From Agrilutibacter niabensis (GTDB taxonomy: Bacteria > Pseudomonadota > Gammaproteobacteria > Xanthomonadales > Xanthomonadaceae): DNA of 64,000 nucleotides. Below are positions 25,058-35,646 of this stretch, one piece after another. Location of the stretch: NCBI RefSeq assembly GCF_042657165.1, contig NZ_JBHSNJ010000013.1:124001-188000 (forward strand), in the 5' to 3' direction. A program made the position numbers and the translations under genes. How positions within the stretch are numbered: position 1 is the stretch's first letter; every line of letters begins with the position of its first letter. The notes beneath the pieces were generated by a model. That model saw only the letters and a list, made by a program, of their open reading frames with translations. It was not told the DNA's origin and searched no databases.

Positions 25058-26170
25058 ATGCACGTTACCCGCCTCGATCTTCGCAACTTGCGCCGCTTCA
25101 CCGACGTGAGCCTGAGCCCAGGGCCGGGTCTCAATGTGCTCATCGGGGACAACGGCGCGGGTAAGACCAGCATCCTCGAGGGCCTGCACCTGATGGCCTA
25201 CGGCCGCAGCTTCCGGGGTCGGGTCCGGGATGGGCTGATTCGGGCGGGTCAGCCGTGGCTTGAGGTCTTCGTCGAGTGGGAGGAGCGGTGGACTTCCCCG
25301 GTTGGTAGCGCTCGGGCAGGCACCGGCGGGAAATCGCGCAAGGCGGGGCTTCGCCACAGTGGCCATGAGTGGACGGGCCGGCTCGACGGTGGCCCGGTGT
25401 CGCACCTGGGGGAACTGTGCGCCGCCCTTGCGGTGGTCAGCTTCGATCCCGGTAGCCATGTGCTGATCAGCGGCGGCGGCGAGCCGCGCCGCCGTTACCT
25501 GGACTGGGGGCTGTTCCACGTGGAACCAGAGTTTCTGCCCCTGTGGCGTCGCTACTCCCGGGCGCTGCGCCAGCGCAACGCATTTTTGAAGTCCCGTGCA
25601 GGAGGCGCCCAGCTGGATGCCTGGGATGCCGAGCTCGCCGATGCTGGTGAGCCCCTGTCCGCGTACCGGCAGGGCTATCTCGAGGCCCTGCAGCCCTACT
25701 ACGCCGCGCTGTTGGCGGATCTGGCTCCCGGTGTCGGTTCTGGAGCGCTGCAGTTCCAGTCTGGTTGGCGGCGCGAGGAGCTGTCCCTGGCCGACGCGCT
25801 GCTGATCAATCGCGATCGCGACCTGGCGAGCGGCCACACCTCCGTCGGCCCGCATCGCGCCGATTGGAGCCTGTCGTTCTCCGCGCTGCCGGGGCGCGAA
25901 GCCCTCTCGCGCGGGCAGGCGAAGCTGACGGCGCTGTCGGCGTTGCTGGCCCAGGCCGAGCACCATGCGGCGCACCGGGGCGAGTGGCCGGTGATAGCGC
26001 TCGATGACCTAGCCTCAGAGCTCGATCGCCAGCACCAGCAACGCGTGCTAGACCGGTTGCTGGCGTCTTCGGCGCAGGTATTCGTCACCGGCACCGAGCG
26101 TCCGCCGGGACTGGCGGCGCTGCCTGCAACAACGTTCCACGTGGAACGTGGCGAAGTGGAGCAAGCCTGA
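25058..26170 (+). CDS. recF: DNA replication and repair protein RecF
   Basis: A 370-residue SMC-like ATPase that loads RecA with RecOR at gaps. Walker A is IGDNGAGKTS (30-38), the signature motif lies in SRGQAKLTALSALLAQAE, and Walker B is IALDDLASELD. ATG 25058 gives the family start MHVTRLDLRNLRRF. Two segments, GLFHVEPEF and TTFHVERGE, are each encoded by a parS site (25512-25527 and 26133-26148), so DNA-level selection may constrain those residues. The insertion-like linker around residues 83-115 is Ser/Gly/Arg-rich. Confidence 0.96.
   Translation: MHVTRLDLRNLRRFTDVSLSPGPGLNVLIGDNGAGKTSILEGLHLMAYGRSFRGRVRDGLIRAGQPWLEVFVEWEERWTSPVGSARAGTGGKSRKAGLRHSGHEWTGRLDGGPVSHLGELCAALAVVSFDPGSHVLISGGGEPRRRYLDWGLFHVEPEFLPLWRRYSRALRQRNAFLKSRAGGAQLDAWDAELADAGEPLSAYRQGYLEALQPYYAALLADLAPGVGSGALQFQSGWRREELSLADALLINRDRDLASGHTSVGPHRADWSLSFSALPGREALSRGQAKLTALSALLAQAEHHAAHRGEWPVIALDDLASELDRQHQQRVLDRLLASSAQVFVTGTERPPGLAALPATTFHVERGEVEQA
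25512..25527. promoter_or_regulatory. parS: parS site 2, inside recF
   Basis: TGTTCCACGTGGAACC differs from the consensus only at the last base. It encodes FHVE of RecF. Confidence 0.82.
26133..26148. promoter_or_regulatory. parS: parS site 3, inside the recF 3' end
   Basis: CGTTCCACGTGGAACG is a perfect palindrome with the full 14-base core; only the outermost pair differs from consensus. Confidence 0.78.
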
Positions 26171-26356
26171 AGCGTCACCCGTTGGCATCGCCGGCAAGCT
26201 GGACCGCAGGCAACACCGGGCGGTGGCGCGGTCAGGCCGGGCACCGTTAACCGCTTCCCGCGGCTATACTTCACGCACGATATCTAATGTGTCTCGGCGC
26301 GTTTTCCGGCTCGTTCCCGAGTTCGGCCTCCGCGCCGCCGGAGCCTGTTGCACCCT

Positions 26357-28834
<2,478 letters not shown>

Positions 28835-29004
28835 GGCGGCGCGCGACACCGCGCACCTTGCCCTGCAAATCACCGGAAAAACGCGACGCACCGCTGGACG
28901 GTCGTCGCGGCCGTCAGCGTGGCGTGACGACGAGCGGGAAGTATTGACGAAGCGTTAATCCCCGGCGGTCTACAACCGCGTGACCCATTCAGGAAATAAA
29001 GCCG

Positions 29005-29811
29005 ATGAAGCATCTGATGCTCGCTGTCGCGATCACCTCGTTGATGGCTGCCTGCGCGACGACCACGTCGCCGACCGGTCGCAAGCAGGTAGTAGGCGCG
29101 GTCTCCGAGGAGCAACTGTCGCAACTTGGAGCGCAGGCGTTTGCCGAGGCGAAAACCAAGACGCCGCAGAGTAACGACAGCCGCCAGACTGCTTATGTAC
29201 GCTGCGTCGTACAGCGCGTGGTCGAGCAACTTCCCCCCGACTGGCGTGGCATCGGCTGGGAAAGCGCGTTGTTCGTCGACAACTCGCCCAATGCCTTTGC
29301 CCTGCCCGGTGGCAAGGTCGGTGTGAACACCGGGATCTTCACCGTCGCCAAGAACCAGGACCAGCTTGCGGCTGTCATCGCGCATGAAGTCGGCCACGTG
29401 TATTCGCACCACCACAATGAGCGCATCACCAAGCAGATGGGCACGCAAGGCGCACTGCAGTTGCTGGGCGCGCTTGCCGGGGCGCGTTACGGACAGGGCG
29501 CCGCGGACGCCGTCGTGCAGGGCGGCGGTATCGCCGCGCAGGCCGGCTTCCTGCTACCGAGTTCGCGCGAGCAGGAGAGCGAAGCCGACGTCGTCGGCCA
29601 GCAGTTGATGGCGCGGGCCGGCTTCGACCCGCGCCAGGCCGTGAACCTCTGGCAGAACATGATCGCCGCCAGCCAGAGCCGCCCGCCGCAATGGCTGTCG
29701 ACCCACCCCAATCCCGAAAGCCGCATCCAGGAACTGGGCAACCGCGCCGCCAGCCTGGTGCCGGTGTACGAACAGGCACGCGCCAGTGGCCACATGCCGA
29801 AGTGTGGATGA
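29005..29811 (+). CDS. M48-family metalloprotease lipoprotein
   Basis: A 268-residue predicted lipoprotein (lipobox LMAAC at Cys17). The zinc-protease motif HEVGH is in VIAHEVGHVYSHHHNE, and the downstream Glu ligand is likely in EQESEADVVGQQLM. The C-terminal STHPNPESRIQEL is typical of M48 LoiP/YcaL-type periplasmic proteases, which degrade damaged outer-membrane proteins. The region between gyrB and this gene is 170 bp without another gene. Confidence 0.9.
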   Translation: MKHLMLAVAITSLMAACATTTSPTGRKQVVGAVSEEQLSQLGAQAFAEAKTKTPQSNDSRQTAYVRCVVQRVVEQLPPDWRGIGWESALFVDNSPNAFALPGGKVGVNTGIFTVAKNQDQLAAVIAHEVGHVYSHHHNERITKQMGTQGALQLLGALAGARYGQGAADAVVQGGGIAAQAGFLLPSSREQESEADVVGQQLMARAGFDPRQAVNLWQNMIAASQSRPPQWLSTHPNPESRIQELGNRAASLVPVYEQARASGHMPKCG

Positions 29812-29933
29812 CAACCCGCAAAAGCGCTCCTGACCCCATATCGCGGGCTAAGGCGTTTCTGTTAGCGTGACGGCCCCCCGGGCCCTGCGCCCCCACCTGC
29901 CCGCACCGCGGCAGTCGAAAAGGTGATTTTGTG

Positions 29934-31148
29934 ATGAACCACTCTTCTTCCCGCCGCCAGACGGTACTCGCCACGGCCGTTGCCGCCGTACTCGCCTTCG
30001 GAGCGGTTACCCAGGTGCACGCCCAGGCCTCTCGCCGTGGCCAGGAGCGCCGTGAACGCGAAGCCGCCGCCGGCAAGGAGCAGAAGGCCGCCGCGGAAAG
30101 CTTCCCGAATGCAACGCGCAAGGCGCCGGGGGCCAAAGCCTCGGCCAAGGCCGGCCCGAAGCTGCAGAAGATGGTGAAGCTGTATGACGACGACAAGGCC
30201 GCCGAGGCGCGCGCGCTCGCCGACGAAATCATCGGCAACGAGGCCTTCAACGCCTACGACCGCGCGTTTGCCGCGCAGATCGCCGCGCAGATTGCCTACG
30301 AGTCCGACGACAGCAACGGTGCCATTGCCTATCTCGACAAGGCCTTGGCCTTCGACGGCCTGGACAACAATGGTCACTACAACGCGATGCTGATGAAGGC
30401 GCAGCTGCAGTTGCAGGAAGACAAGTACACCGAGGGCCTGGCCACCATCGACCGCTTCCTCGGCGAGACCAAGAGCCAGAACCCCGAGCATCTGGTGGTC
30501 AAGGGCAATGCCCTCTACCGCCTGGAGAAGTACCCGGAAGCTGCCGCTGTGCTCAAGCAGGCCATTGATGCCACCCCCGAGCCGCGTGCCGACTGGCAGC
30601 AGCTGCTTATGGCGGCCTATGCGGAGAGTGGCCAGGGCGACCAGGCAATCGCGATGGCGGAAAAGGTCGCCGCCAAGAGCCCCAACGACAAGCGCGCCCA
30701 GCTGAACCTGGTCGCGGTCTACCTGCAGGCCGACAAGTACGACAAGGCCCTGGTCGTGCTGGAGAAGCTCCGCGCCGCCGGCCAACTGACCGAGGACCGC
30801 GATTACCGCCAGCTTTACGCCACCTACCTCAATATCGAGGGCAAGGAGCGGCAGGCCGCGGCGGTCATCCAGGAGGGTCTGGACAAGGGCATCCTCAAGC
30901 CTGACCACCAGTCCTACCTGGCGTTGGCGCAGTCATATTATTTCTCCGAGCAGCCCGGCCCGGCGATCGATGCCTACAAGAAGGCGGCGCCACTCGACGA
31001 CGACGGCGAGACCTACCTCAACCTCGCCCGCCTGCTCTGGCAGGAAAATCGCATTCCGGAGGCGAAGGAAGCGGCCAAGCAGGCCATGGCCAAGGGACTG
31101 AAGAAGCCCGATGACGCCAAGAAGATTCTGGCGCTACCGTCAAAATAA
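29934..31148 (+). CDS. TPR-repeat periplasmic protein upstream of tonB
   Basis: A 404-residue protein with a signal peptide (TVLATAVAAVLAFGAVTQVHA), a charged Ala/Lys/Glu-rich segment, and then tandem helical repeats of TPR type (for example NGAIAYLDKALAF, YPEAAAVLKQAIDATPE and QPGPAIDAYKKAAPL). ATG 29934 has AAGGTG upstream; a GTG immediately before it is also in frame. The position just upstream of tonB-exbB-exbD suggests a role in TonB-dependent uptake as a scaffold, but that is inference from location. No enzymatic motif is visible. Confidence 0.82.
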   Translation: MNHSSSRRQTVLATAVAAVLAFGAVTQVHAQASRRGQERREREAAAGKEQKAAAESFPNATRKAPGAKASAKAGPKLQKMVKLYDDDKAAEARALADEIIGNEAFNAYDRAFAAQIAAQIAYESDDSNGAIAYLDKALAFDGLDNNGHYNAMLMKAQLQLQEDKYTEGLATIDRFLGETKSQNPEHLVVKGNALYRLEKYPEAAAVLKQAIDATPEPRADWQQLLMAAYAESGQGDQAIAMAEKVAAKSPNDKRAQLNLVAVYLQADKYDKALVVLEKLRAAGQLTEDRDYRQLYATYLNIEGKERQAAAVIQEGLDKGILKPDHQSYLALAQSYYFSEQPGPAIDAYKKAAPLDDDGETYLNLARLLWQENRIPEAKEAAKQAMAKGLKKPDDAKKILALPSK

Positions 31149-31172
31149 GAGCTTCACACCACAAAAACGGCG

Positions 31173-31209
31173 ATTCACGCTTGGAAGCCTGGGCGTGAAT
31201 TGGTATATG
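31173..31209 (+). promoter_or_regulatory. Candidate tonB promoter with inverted repeat
   Basis: A possible -35 TTGGAA (31181-31186) and -10 TATATG (31204-31209) are 17 bp apart. The 8-bp arms ATTCACGC (31173-31180) and GCGTGAAT (31193-31200) flank the -35 and could bind a repressor. It is not a classical Fur box. Confidence 0.45.
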
Positions 31210-31305
31210 CTAGGAGGTTCCTGCGGTCTCGCCGACGCGTACGCAGGAATCGAACATCGCCCGCGGCGCTCTGGCGTCCGGAAATAACTTCCCGAGCTAC
31301 GGCGC

Positions 31306-31974
31306 ATGACGCAAGCCCTCGAAATTCACACCCACGACGACGAGCCCGAAGGTCTTAATTGGGCGCGCATCACCGGCATCAGCATGGCGCTGGCGGTCCA
31401 CGTTGGCGCGCTGCTGCTGCTGCTCGCTCCGTTGGCCCCGCCGCCCGGCGAAAAGGCGAAAGAGGAAACCACGATCGTGAACATCGTGCGTCCGCCGCCG
31501 CCGCCCCCTCCGCCGCCGCCGCCGCCGCCGGAAGAGCCCAAGCCGCAGCCGGTCCGCCAGCTGTCGCCGCCTCAGCCGACCCCGCTGCCGCCGCCGCCGG
31601 AACAGCCGCCGATCGAGGTTGAAGACCCGAGCCCGGTCGACCTGCCGCCGGTCCCGCCGTCGCCGCCGGCCCCGCCGCGCCCGTCGGAAACCATCGCCGG
31701 TTCGATCGACCCGTCCTCGCAGCGCATGAACCCGCCGGACTACCCGCCGGCCGCAGCCCGCTCCGGTGCCACCGGTACGGTCGTCCTGCTCGTCGACATC
31801 GACGCGCAGGGCAATGTGGTCAACGTCCGCGTGGAACGCTCGAGCCGCAACCGCGACCTCGACCGCGCCGCCCAGGATGCCCCGCGCAAGAAGAAGTGGC
31901 GCTTCAACCCGGCCAAGGAAAACGGCCAGCCGGTGCCCAGCACCGTGCGCGTCCCGGTTGTCTTCAACCTCTAA
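31306..31974 (+). CDS. tonB: Energy transducer TonB
   Basis: A 222-residue TonB. It has a cytoplasmic N-terminus, one membrane helix with a His (GISMALAVHVGALLLLLAPL), a Pro-rich spacer with a run of 13 prolines, and a C-terminal TonB domain (DYPPAAARSGATGTVVLLVD, KWRFNPAKENGQPVPSTVRV). It carries the proton motive force from ExbB/ExbD to outer-membrane TonB-dependent receptors. It heads the cluster tonB-exbB-exbD-exbD. Confidence 0.94.
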   Translation: MTQALEIHTHDDEPEGLNWARITGISMALAVHVGALLLLLAPLAPPPGEKAKEETTIVNIVRPPPPPPPPPPPPPEEPKPQPVRQLSPPQPTPLPPPPEQPPIEVEDPSPVDLPPVPPSPPAPPRPSETIAGSIDPSSQRMNPPDYPPAAARSGATGTVVLLVDIDAQGNVVNVRVERSSRNRDLDRAAQDAPRKKKWRFNPAKENGQPVPSTVRVPVVFNL

Positions 31975-31985
31975 CAGCTTTCACA

Positions 31986-32005
31986 CCCCGGCTTCGCCGC
32001 CGGGG
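31986..32005. repeat. Hairpin between tonB and exbB
   Basis: A 7-bp perfect stem CCCCGGC / GCCGGGG with a 6-base loop and no T-run. It could attenuate or stabilise the tonB mRNA; it does not look like a full terminator. Confidence 0.4.
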
Positions 32006-32056
32006 AGCACTGTTGTAATTAGCAATTCCACCTTCCACGACTAAAAGGTAAGCGTC

Positions 32057-32830
32057 ATGTTGCAGGAAACCACCGCCGCCGCCGCGGCACAAACCGGGGG
32101 CTCCAACGCCGCCGCTCTGTCGCAGATGGGCTTCGGCAATCTGCTGCAGGAAATGGTCAGCAATCCGGGCCACTTCGCCGTCTCTTGGGCCGTGCTGCTC
32201 ACCCTGACCCTGATGTCGGTCCTGTCGATCTACTGGATCGTCACCAACTTCATCAAGAACGTGCGCCTGAAGGGCACGTCCGACCGCGTCATCAGCACGT
32301 TCTGGGAAACCCCGAACGCGCAGGACGCCATCCGCTTCATGGAAGAGCAGCCGCGCAGCGAGCCGTTCTCCAAGATCGCACTCGACGCCGCCCAGGCCGC
32401 CGCTCACCACCAGCGCCACGAAGGTTCGCGCCTGGTCGAGTCGCTGAACCGCTCGGAGTTCGTTGACCGCGCCCTGCGTCAGGGCGTGACCCGCGAGTCC
32501 TCGCGCCTCGAAGCCGGCCTGACCGTGCTCGCCACCGTGGGTTCGACCGCGCCGTTCGTCGGCCTGCTCGGCACCGTGTGGGGCATCTACGGCGCGCTGA
32601 TCCGCATCGGCGCCTCGGGTAACGCCTCGATCGACGCCGTTGCCGGCCCGGTCGGTGAAGCACTGATCATGACCGCGCTCGGCCTGTTCGTCGCGATCCC
32701 GGCGGTGCTGGCGTACAACTTCTTCACCCGCCTCAACCGCGTGACGAACAACAAGTTCGACACGTTCGCGCACGACCTGCACGACTTCTTCGCCACCGGC
32801 TCGCGCGTCGGCGAAATCCTCAAGCGCTGA
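32057..32830 (+). CDS. exbB: TonB-system proton channel subunit ExbB
   Basis: A 257-residue MotA/TolQ/ExbB protein with three membrane helices. The first is FAVSWAVLLTLTLMSVLSIYW. The second and third flank the conserved VGSTAPFVGLLGTVWGIYGA and GPVGEALIMTALGLFVAIPA segments, which line the proton path. It forms the pentamer around an ExbD dimer in the inner membrane. It lies 82 bp after tonB. Confidence 0.95.
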   Translation: MLQETTAAAAAQTGGSNAAALSQMGFGNLLQEMVSNPGHFAVSWAVLLTLTLMSVLSIYWIVTNFIKNVRLKGTSDRVISTFWETPNAQDAIRFMEEQPRSEPFSKIALDAAQAAAHHQRHEGSRLVESLNRSEFVDRALRQGVTRESSRLEAGLTVLATVGSTAPFVGLLGTVWGIYGALIRIGASGNASIDAVAGPVGEALIMTALGLFVAIPAVLAYNFFTRLNRVTNNKFDTFAHDLHDFFATGSRVGEILKR

Positions 32831-32877
32831 TCGCAGCGTAGTCACAGGCCAGACAGTAGTCGCTCCGGAGTTCGAAC

Positions 32878-33309
32878 ATGGCTTTCAGTTCTGATAGTGG
32901 TGGTGGCAAGCCGATGGCGGAAATCAACGTCACGCCGCTCGTCGACGTGATGCTGGTGCTGCTCATCATCTTCATGATCACTGCCCCGCTGATGACCCAT
33001 AAGGTCAAGGTCGAGCTGCCGGAAGCGAACCTCACCAAGCGTGTGGACAAGCCGATCGAAGTCACCCCGATCACCATCGCGGTGGAAGAGAGCGGCGCGC
33101 TGTACTGGAACGACGAGCCGGTGACCAAGGGCGTGGTCGAAAGCCGCTTCTCGGTCGAGGCGCAGAAGACCCCGCAGCCCCAGGTCAATGTGCGTGGCGA
33201 CAAAACCGCCAAGTACAAGCTGGTGCAGGAAGTGGTGCAGATTGCCCAGAACCAGGGCATGCGCAAGGTCGGCTTCGTCGCGATCAAGGATCGCTCGGGC
33301 CAGCAGTAA
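32878..33309 (+). CDS. exbD1: ExbD paralogue 1
   Basis: A 143-residue ExbD with the conserved N-terminal helix and acidic residue (NVTPLVDVMLVLLIIFMITA; the Asp is essential for proton flow). A periplasmic domain follows that binds TonB and, in many bacteria, peptidoglycan. It is 47 bp from exbB and 21 bp from exbD2, so these genes likely share a transcript. Confidence 0.95.
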   Translation: MAFSSDSGGGKPMAEINVTPLVDVMLVLLIIFMITAPLMTHKVKVELPEANLTKRVDKPIEVTPITIAVEESGALYWNDEPVTKGVVESRFSVEAQKTPQPQVNVRGDKTAKYKLVQEVVQIAQNQGMRKVGFVAIKDRSGQQ

Positions 33310-33330
33310 ACGCTAACCGGAGAAACAGAC

Positions 33331-33744
33331 ATGGCATTTGCAAGTTCCGGCGGCGGTCCGATGGCCGATATCAACGTCACGCCGCTCGTCGACGTGATGT
33401 TGGTGCTGCTGATCATCTTCATGGTCACCGCGCCGATCCTGTCCTACCCGATCGAGGTCAACCTGCCGCAGCGTTCGCTGAACCAGCCGCCGCAGACCAA
33501 GACCCCGCCGCCGCCGATCCGGCTGCGCATCGACGCCAGTGGCACCATCTTCTGGAACGATTCGCCGGTCGACATCCGCGTGCTGCAGCAGCAGATGAAC
33601 AATGAGGTCGCCAAGGACCCCACCAACCAGCCGCTGCTCGAAATCGATGTGAATCCGGATGCCGATTACGGCATCCTCGCCAAGGTGCTGGCACGGGCGA
33701 AGAACGCCGACATGCAGAAGATCGGCTTCGTCCAGCCGCAGTAA
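33331..33744 (+). CDS. exbD2: ExbD paralogue 2
   Basis: A 137-residue ExbD (NVTPLVDVMLVLLIIFMVTAP) sharing the membrane segment with paralogue 1 but with a different periplasmic part. Xanthomonads commonly carry two ExbD genes in tandem. It ends the operon; a strong terminator follows at 33787. Confidence 0.95.
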   Translation: MAFASSGGGPMADINVTPLVDVMLVLLIIFMVTAPILSYPIEVNLPQRSLNQPPQTKTPPPPIRLRIDASGTIFWNDSPVDIRVLQQQMNNEVAKDPTNQPLLEIDVNPDADYGILAKVLARAKNADMQKIGFVQPQ

Positions 33745-33786
33745 GCCTGGCAAACGTTTCAACGCCTACCGCTACAAGTCGTGAAG

Positions 33787-33812
33787 ACGCCGCCTCCGGG
33801 CGGCGTTTTTTT
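33787..33812 (+). terminator. Intrinsic terminator after exbD2
   Basis: Stem ACGCCGCC / GGCGGCGT with a TCCG loop followed by seven Ts. Confidence 0.92.
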
Positions 33813-33967
33813 ATGCGCCGGTTTCAGGCGCTAACCCCGTTCTCCCCTTGCCAACGTTGCGAATCGGGGCGTAGCGTGAATCCGGCTTCGGTGTTCACGG
33901 GCGCACCCGCCGCGTGAGGCCGAGGCCGGCGCAGCGGTGGCATCCAACGTGACCACAGGAGGGGACC

Positions 33968-34378
33968 ATGGCGACTTCCATGTTTGCAGGCGATTCCGGC
34001 TCCATCCGTGCAGTGATGGCGGAGATGAACATCACCCCGCTGGTCGACGTGATGCTGGTGTTGCTGGTGATCTTCATGATCGCCGCGCCGATGGTGACGC
34101 GCTCGATCGACCTGAAGCTGCCGCAGGTGCCCCCGCCCGATACGCAAGTGACCAAGCCACCGCACCTGAGTCTGCGCGTGCTGGACAACGGGCAGTTCAC
34201 CCTCGAGGGCGTTGCGCTGAGCGAACAGGCGCTGGCATCGGCCTTGGGCGAGGCCGCGCGCCACGCACCCAACACGATTGTGGACGTAGCGGCGGGCGAG
34301 AACGCCGACTACCAGGCTTTCACCACGGCATTGGCGACGGCGCGCCACAGCGGCATCAGCAACATCGCGTTGCAGTAG
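33968..34378 (+). CDS. exbD3: Third ExbD paralogue, separate transcript
   Basis: A 136-residue ExbD with the canonical motif NITPLVDVMLVLLVIFMIAA and a diverged periplasmic domain (IDLKLPQVPPPDTQVTKPP). It lies 156 bp past the exbD2 terminator with a strong ribosome-binding site (AGGAGG), so it is probably expressed separately. Beyond the two tandem ExbD genes usual in Xanthomonads, it may serve a particular set of receptors; that is inference. The symbol exbD3 is a local label only. Confidence 0.92.
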   Translation: MATSMFAGDSGSIRAVMAEMNITPLVDVMLVLLVIFMIAAPMVTRSIDLKLPQVPPPDTQVTKPPHLSLRVLDNGQFTLEGVALSEQALASALGEAARHAPNTIVDVAAGENADYQAFTTALATARHSGISNIALQ

Positions 34379-34387
34379 CCAGGGTCG

Positions 34388-34416
34388 GTGCCGCCGCGTG
34401 TTCCACGTGGCGGCAC
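34388..34416. terminator. Hairpin between convergent exbD3 and pdxJ
   Basis: GTGCCGCC (34388-34395) pairs with GGCGGCAC (34409-34416), and the inner bases extend the stem. There is no clear T-run on either strand, so termination is uncertain. The inner TGTTCCACGTGG resembles half a parS site. Confidence 0.4.
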
Positions 34417-34419
34417 GGC

Positions 34420-35184
34420 TCACGCCGACGCCAGGATCGCCAGGTAGCGTCGCACCGTTGGGTCGAGGCCGGCATATAACGCCTCGCTGATCAGCGCGTG
34501 GCCGATGGACACTTCCAGTACGTTGGGCACGGTGCGCAGGAATTCGCCGAGGTTGTCCTGGCTCAGGTCGTGCCCGGCATTCACCGCCAGTCCCGCCGCC
34601 TGCGCCCGCCGCGCGGTGGCGGCGAAGCGCGACAGCATCGCGCCAGCATCGCCTGCCGCGTGCGCCTCGGCATACGGACCGGTGTAAAGCTCGACCCGAT
34701 CCGCGCCGATCGCGGCCGCATGGCGCATGTCGTCGCTGTTTTCGTCGTCGTCCGCATCGGCAAACAGGCTGACGCGGCAATGCAGCGCCTTCAGCCGCGC
34801 CACCAGCGGACGCAGCGCCGCGGCGTCGCGGGCGAAATCGAAACCGTGGTCGGACGTGAGCTGCGCATCGCCGTCGGGCACCAGCGTTGCCTGCGCCGGT
34901 CGTACCCGTTCGCACAGGGCGAGGAAACCGGGATAGCCCTCGCGCGGCGGCGCGAACGGGTTGCCTTCCAGGTTGAACTCCACGCCGTACTCCCGCGTCA
35001 CCTCGGCGAGCGCGAACACGTCGTCGGCCCGGATGTGGCGTGCATCGGGACGCGGGTGCACGGTGATGCCATGCGCGCCGGCATCGAGGCAGGTGCGCGC
35101 GGCGCGGACGACGTCGGGTTCGAAGCCGCCGCGCGAGTTGCGCAGTACCGCGATCTTGTTGACGTTGACGCTGAGAACGGTCAT
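34420..35184 (-). CDS. pdxJ: Pyridoxine 5'-phosphate synthase PdxJ
   Basis: A 254-residue TIM-barrel enzyme that condenses 1-deoxyxylulose 5-phosphate with 3-amino-1-hydroxyacetone 1-phosphate in vitamin B6 synthesis. Landmarks are SVNVNKIAVLRNSRGG, GITVHPRPDARHIR, EFNLEGNP and NAGHDLSQDNL. The length is normal. It is convergent with exbD3; the pairing of pdxJ with the tonB-exb cluster is common in Xanthomonads. Confidence 0.96.
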   Translation of the reverse strand: MTVLSVNVNKIAVLRNSRGGFEPDVVRAARTCLDAGAHGITVHPRPDARHIRADDVFALAEVTREYGVEFNLEGNPFAPPREGYPGFLALCERVRPAQATLVPDGDAQLTSDHGFDFARDAAALRPLVARLKALHCRVSLFADADDDENSDDMRHAAAIGADRVELYTGPYAEAHAAGDAGAMLSRFAATARRAQAAGLAVNAGHDLSQDNLGEFLRTVPNVLEVSIGHALISEALYAGLDPTVRRYLAILASA

Positions 35185-35264
35185 CGCGACAGTCTACGCC
35201 AGCGCCCCATCGCCTCAGCGCCTCGCCACAGGCGCAGGCGCAGTGAACGAGGCGCGGATCAGGC

Positions 35265-35528
35265 TCAGCGAATCGCGTCGTTCTGTTGCGCGGCGGCAGC
35301 GAGCTTGCGTGCTTCGGCCTGCTCGCGCAGGCGGCGCAGTTCCTCCGGATCGAGCATCAGCTGCTCGCTGCGGGCGCGATTGCCGATGCGGTCGGACGCC
35401 AGCTTCAGCACGAAGACGGCGAACAGGACCAGGGCCACGAGCAGGGCGAGGAAAAGGATGCCGGGCGACGAGGCGGTGAATGCCACCCAGAGGGCGCCGA
35501 GCGCAAGCAGCAGGGACAACCAGGCCAT
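35265..35528 (-). CDS. Small two-helix inner-membrane protein
   Basis: An 87-residue protein with a hydrophobic N-terminus of about 45 residues (MAWLSLLLALGALWVAFTA, GILFLALLVALVLFAVFVLK) containing two helices. A charged C-terminus (LDPEELRRLREQAEARKLAA) follows, probably a cytoplasmic coiled coil. ATG 35528 has GGAG nine bases upstream; a TTG at 35537 is in frame but less likely. I do not recognise the family. Confidence 0.7.
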   Translation of the reverse strand: MAWLSLLLALGALWVAFTASSPGILFLALLVALVLFAVFVLKLASDRIGNRARSEQLMLDPEELRRLREQAEARKLAAAAQQNDAIR

Positions 35529-35646
35529 GGAGGGCAACTCCGAAGTACGCGAAGCCGAAGTTTAGCGCGCCTCGCGCGCTCCGATTTGTGCCGTCCGGCG
35601 CGCTTGCGGGCCACTGGTCCGGGCACGACGCCGGGCCCGCATGGGC

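Noticed and set aside
34396..34411. A parS-like motif after exbD3
   Set aside because: TGTTCCACGTGG is followed by CGGC, so only 12 of 16 positions fit, and the sequence is explained by the hairpin between convergent genes.
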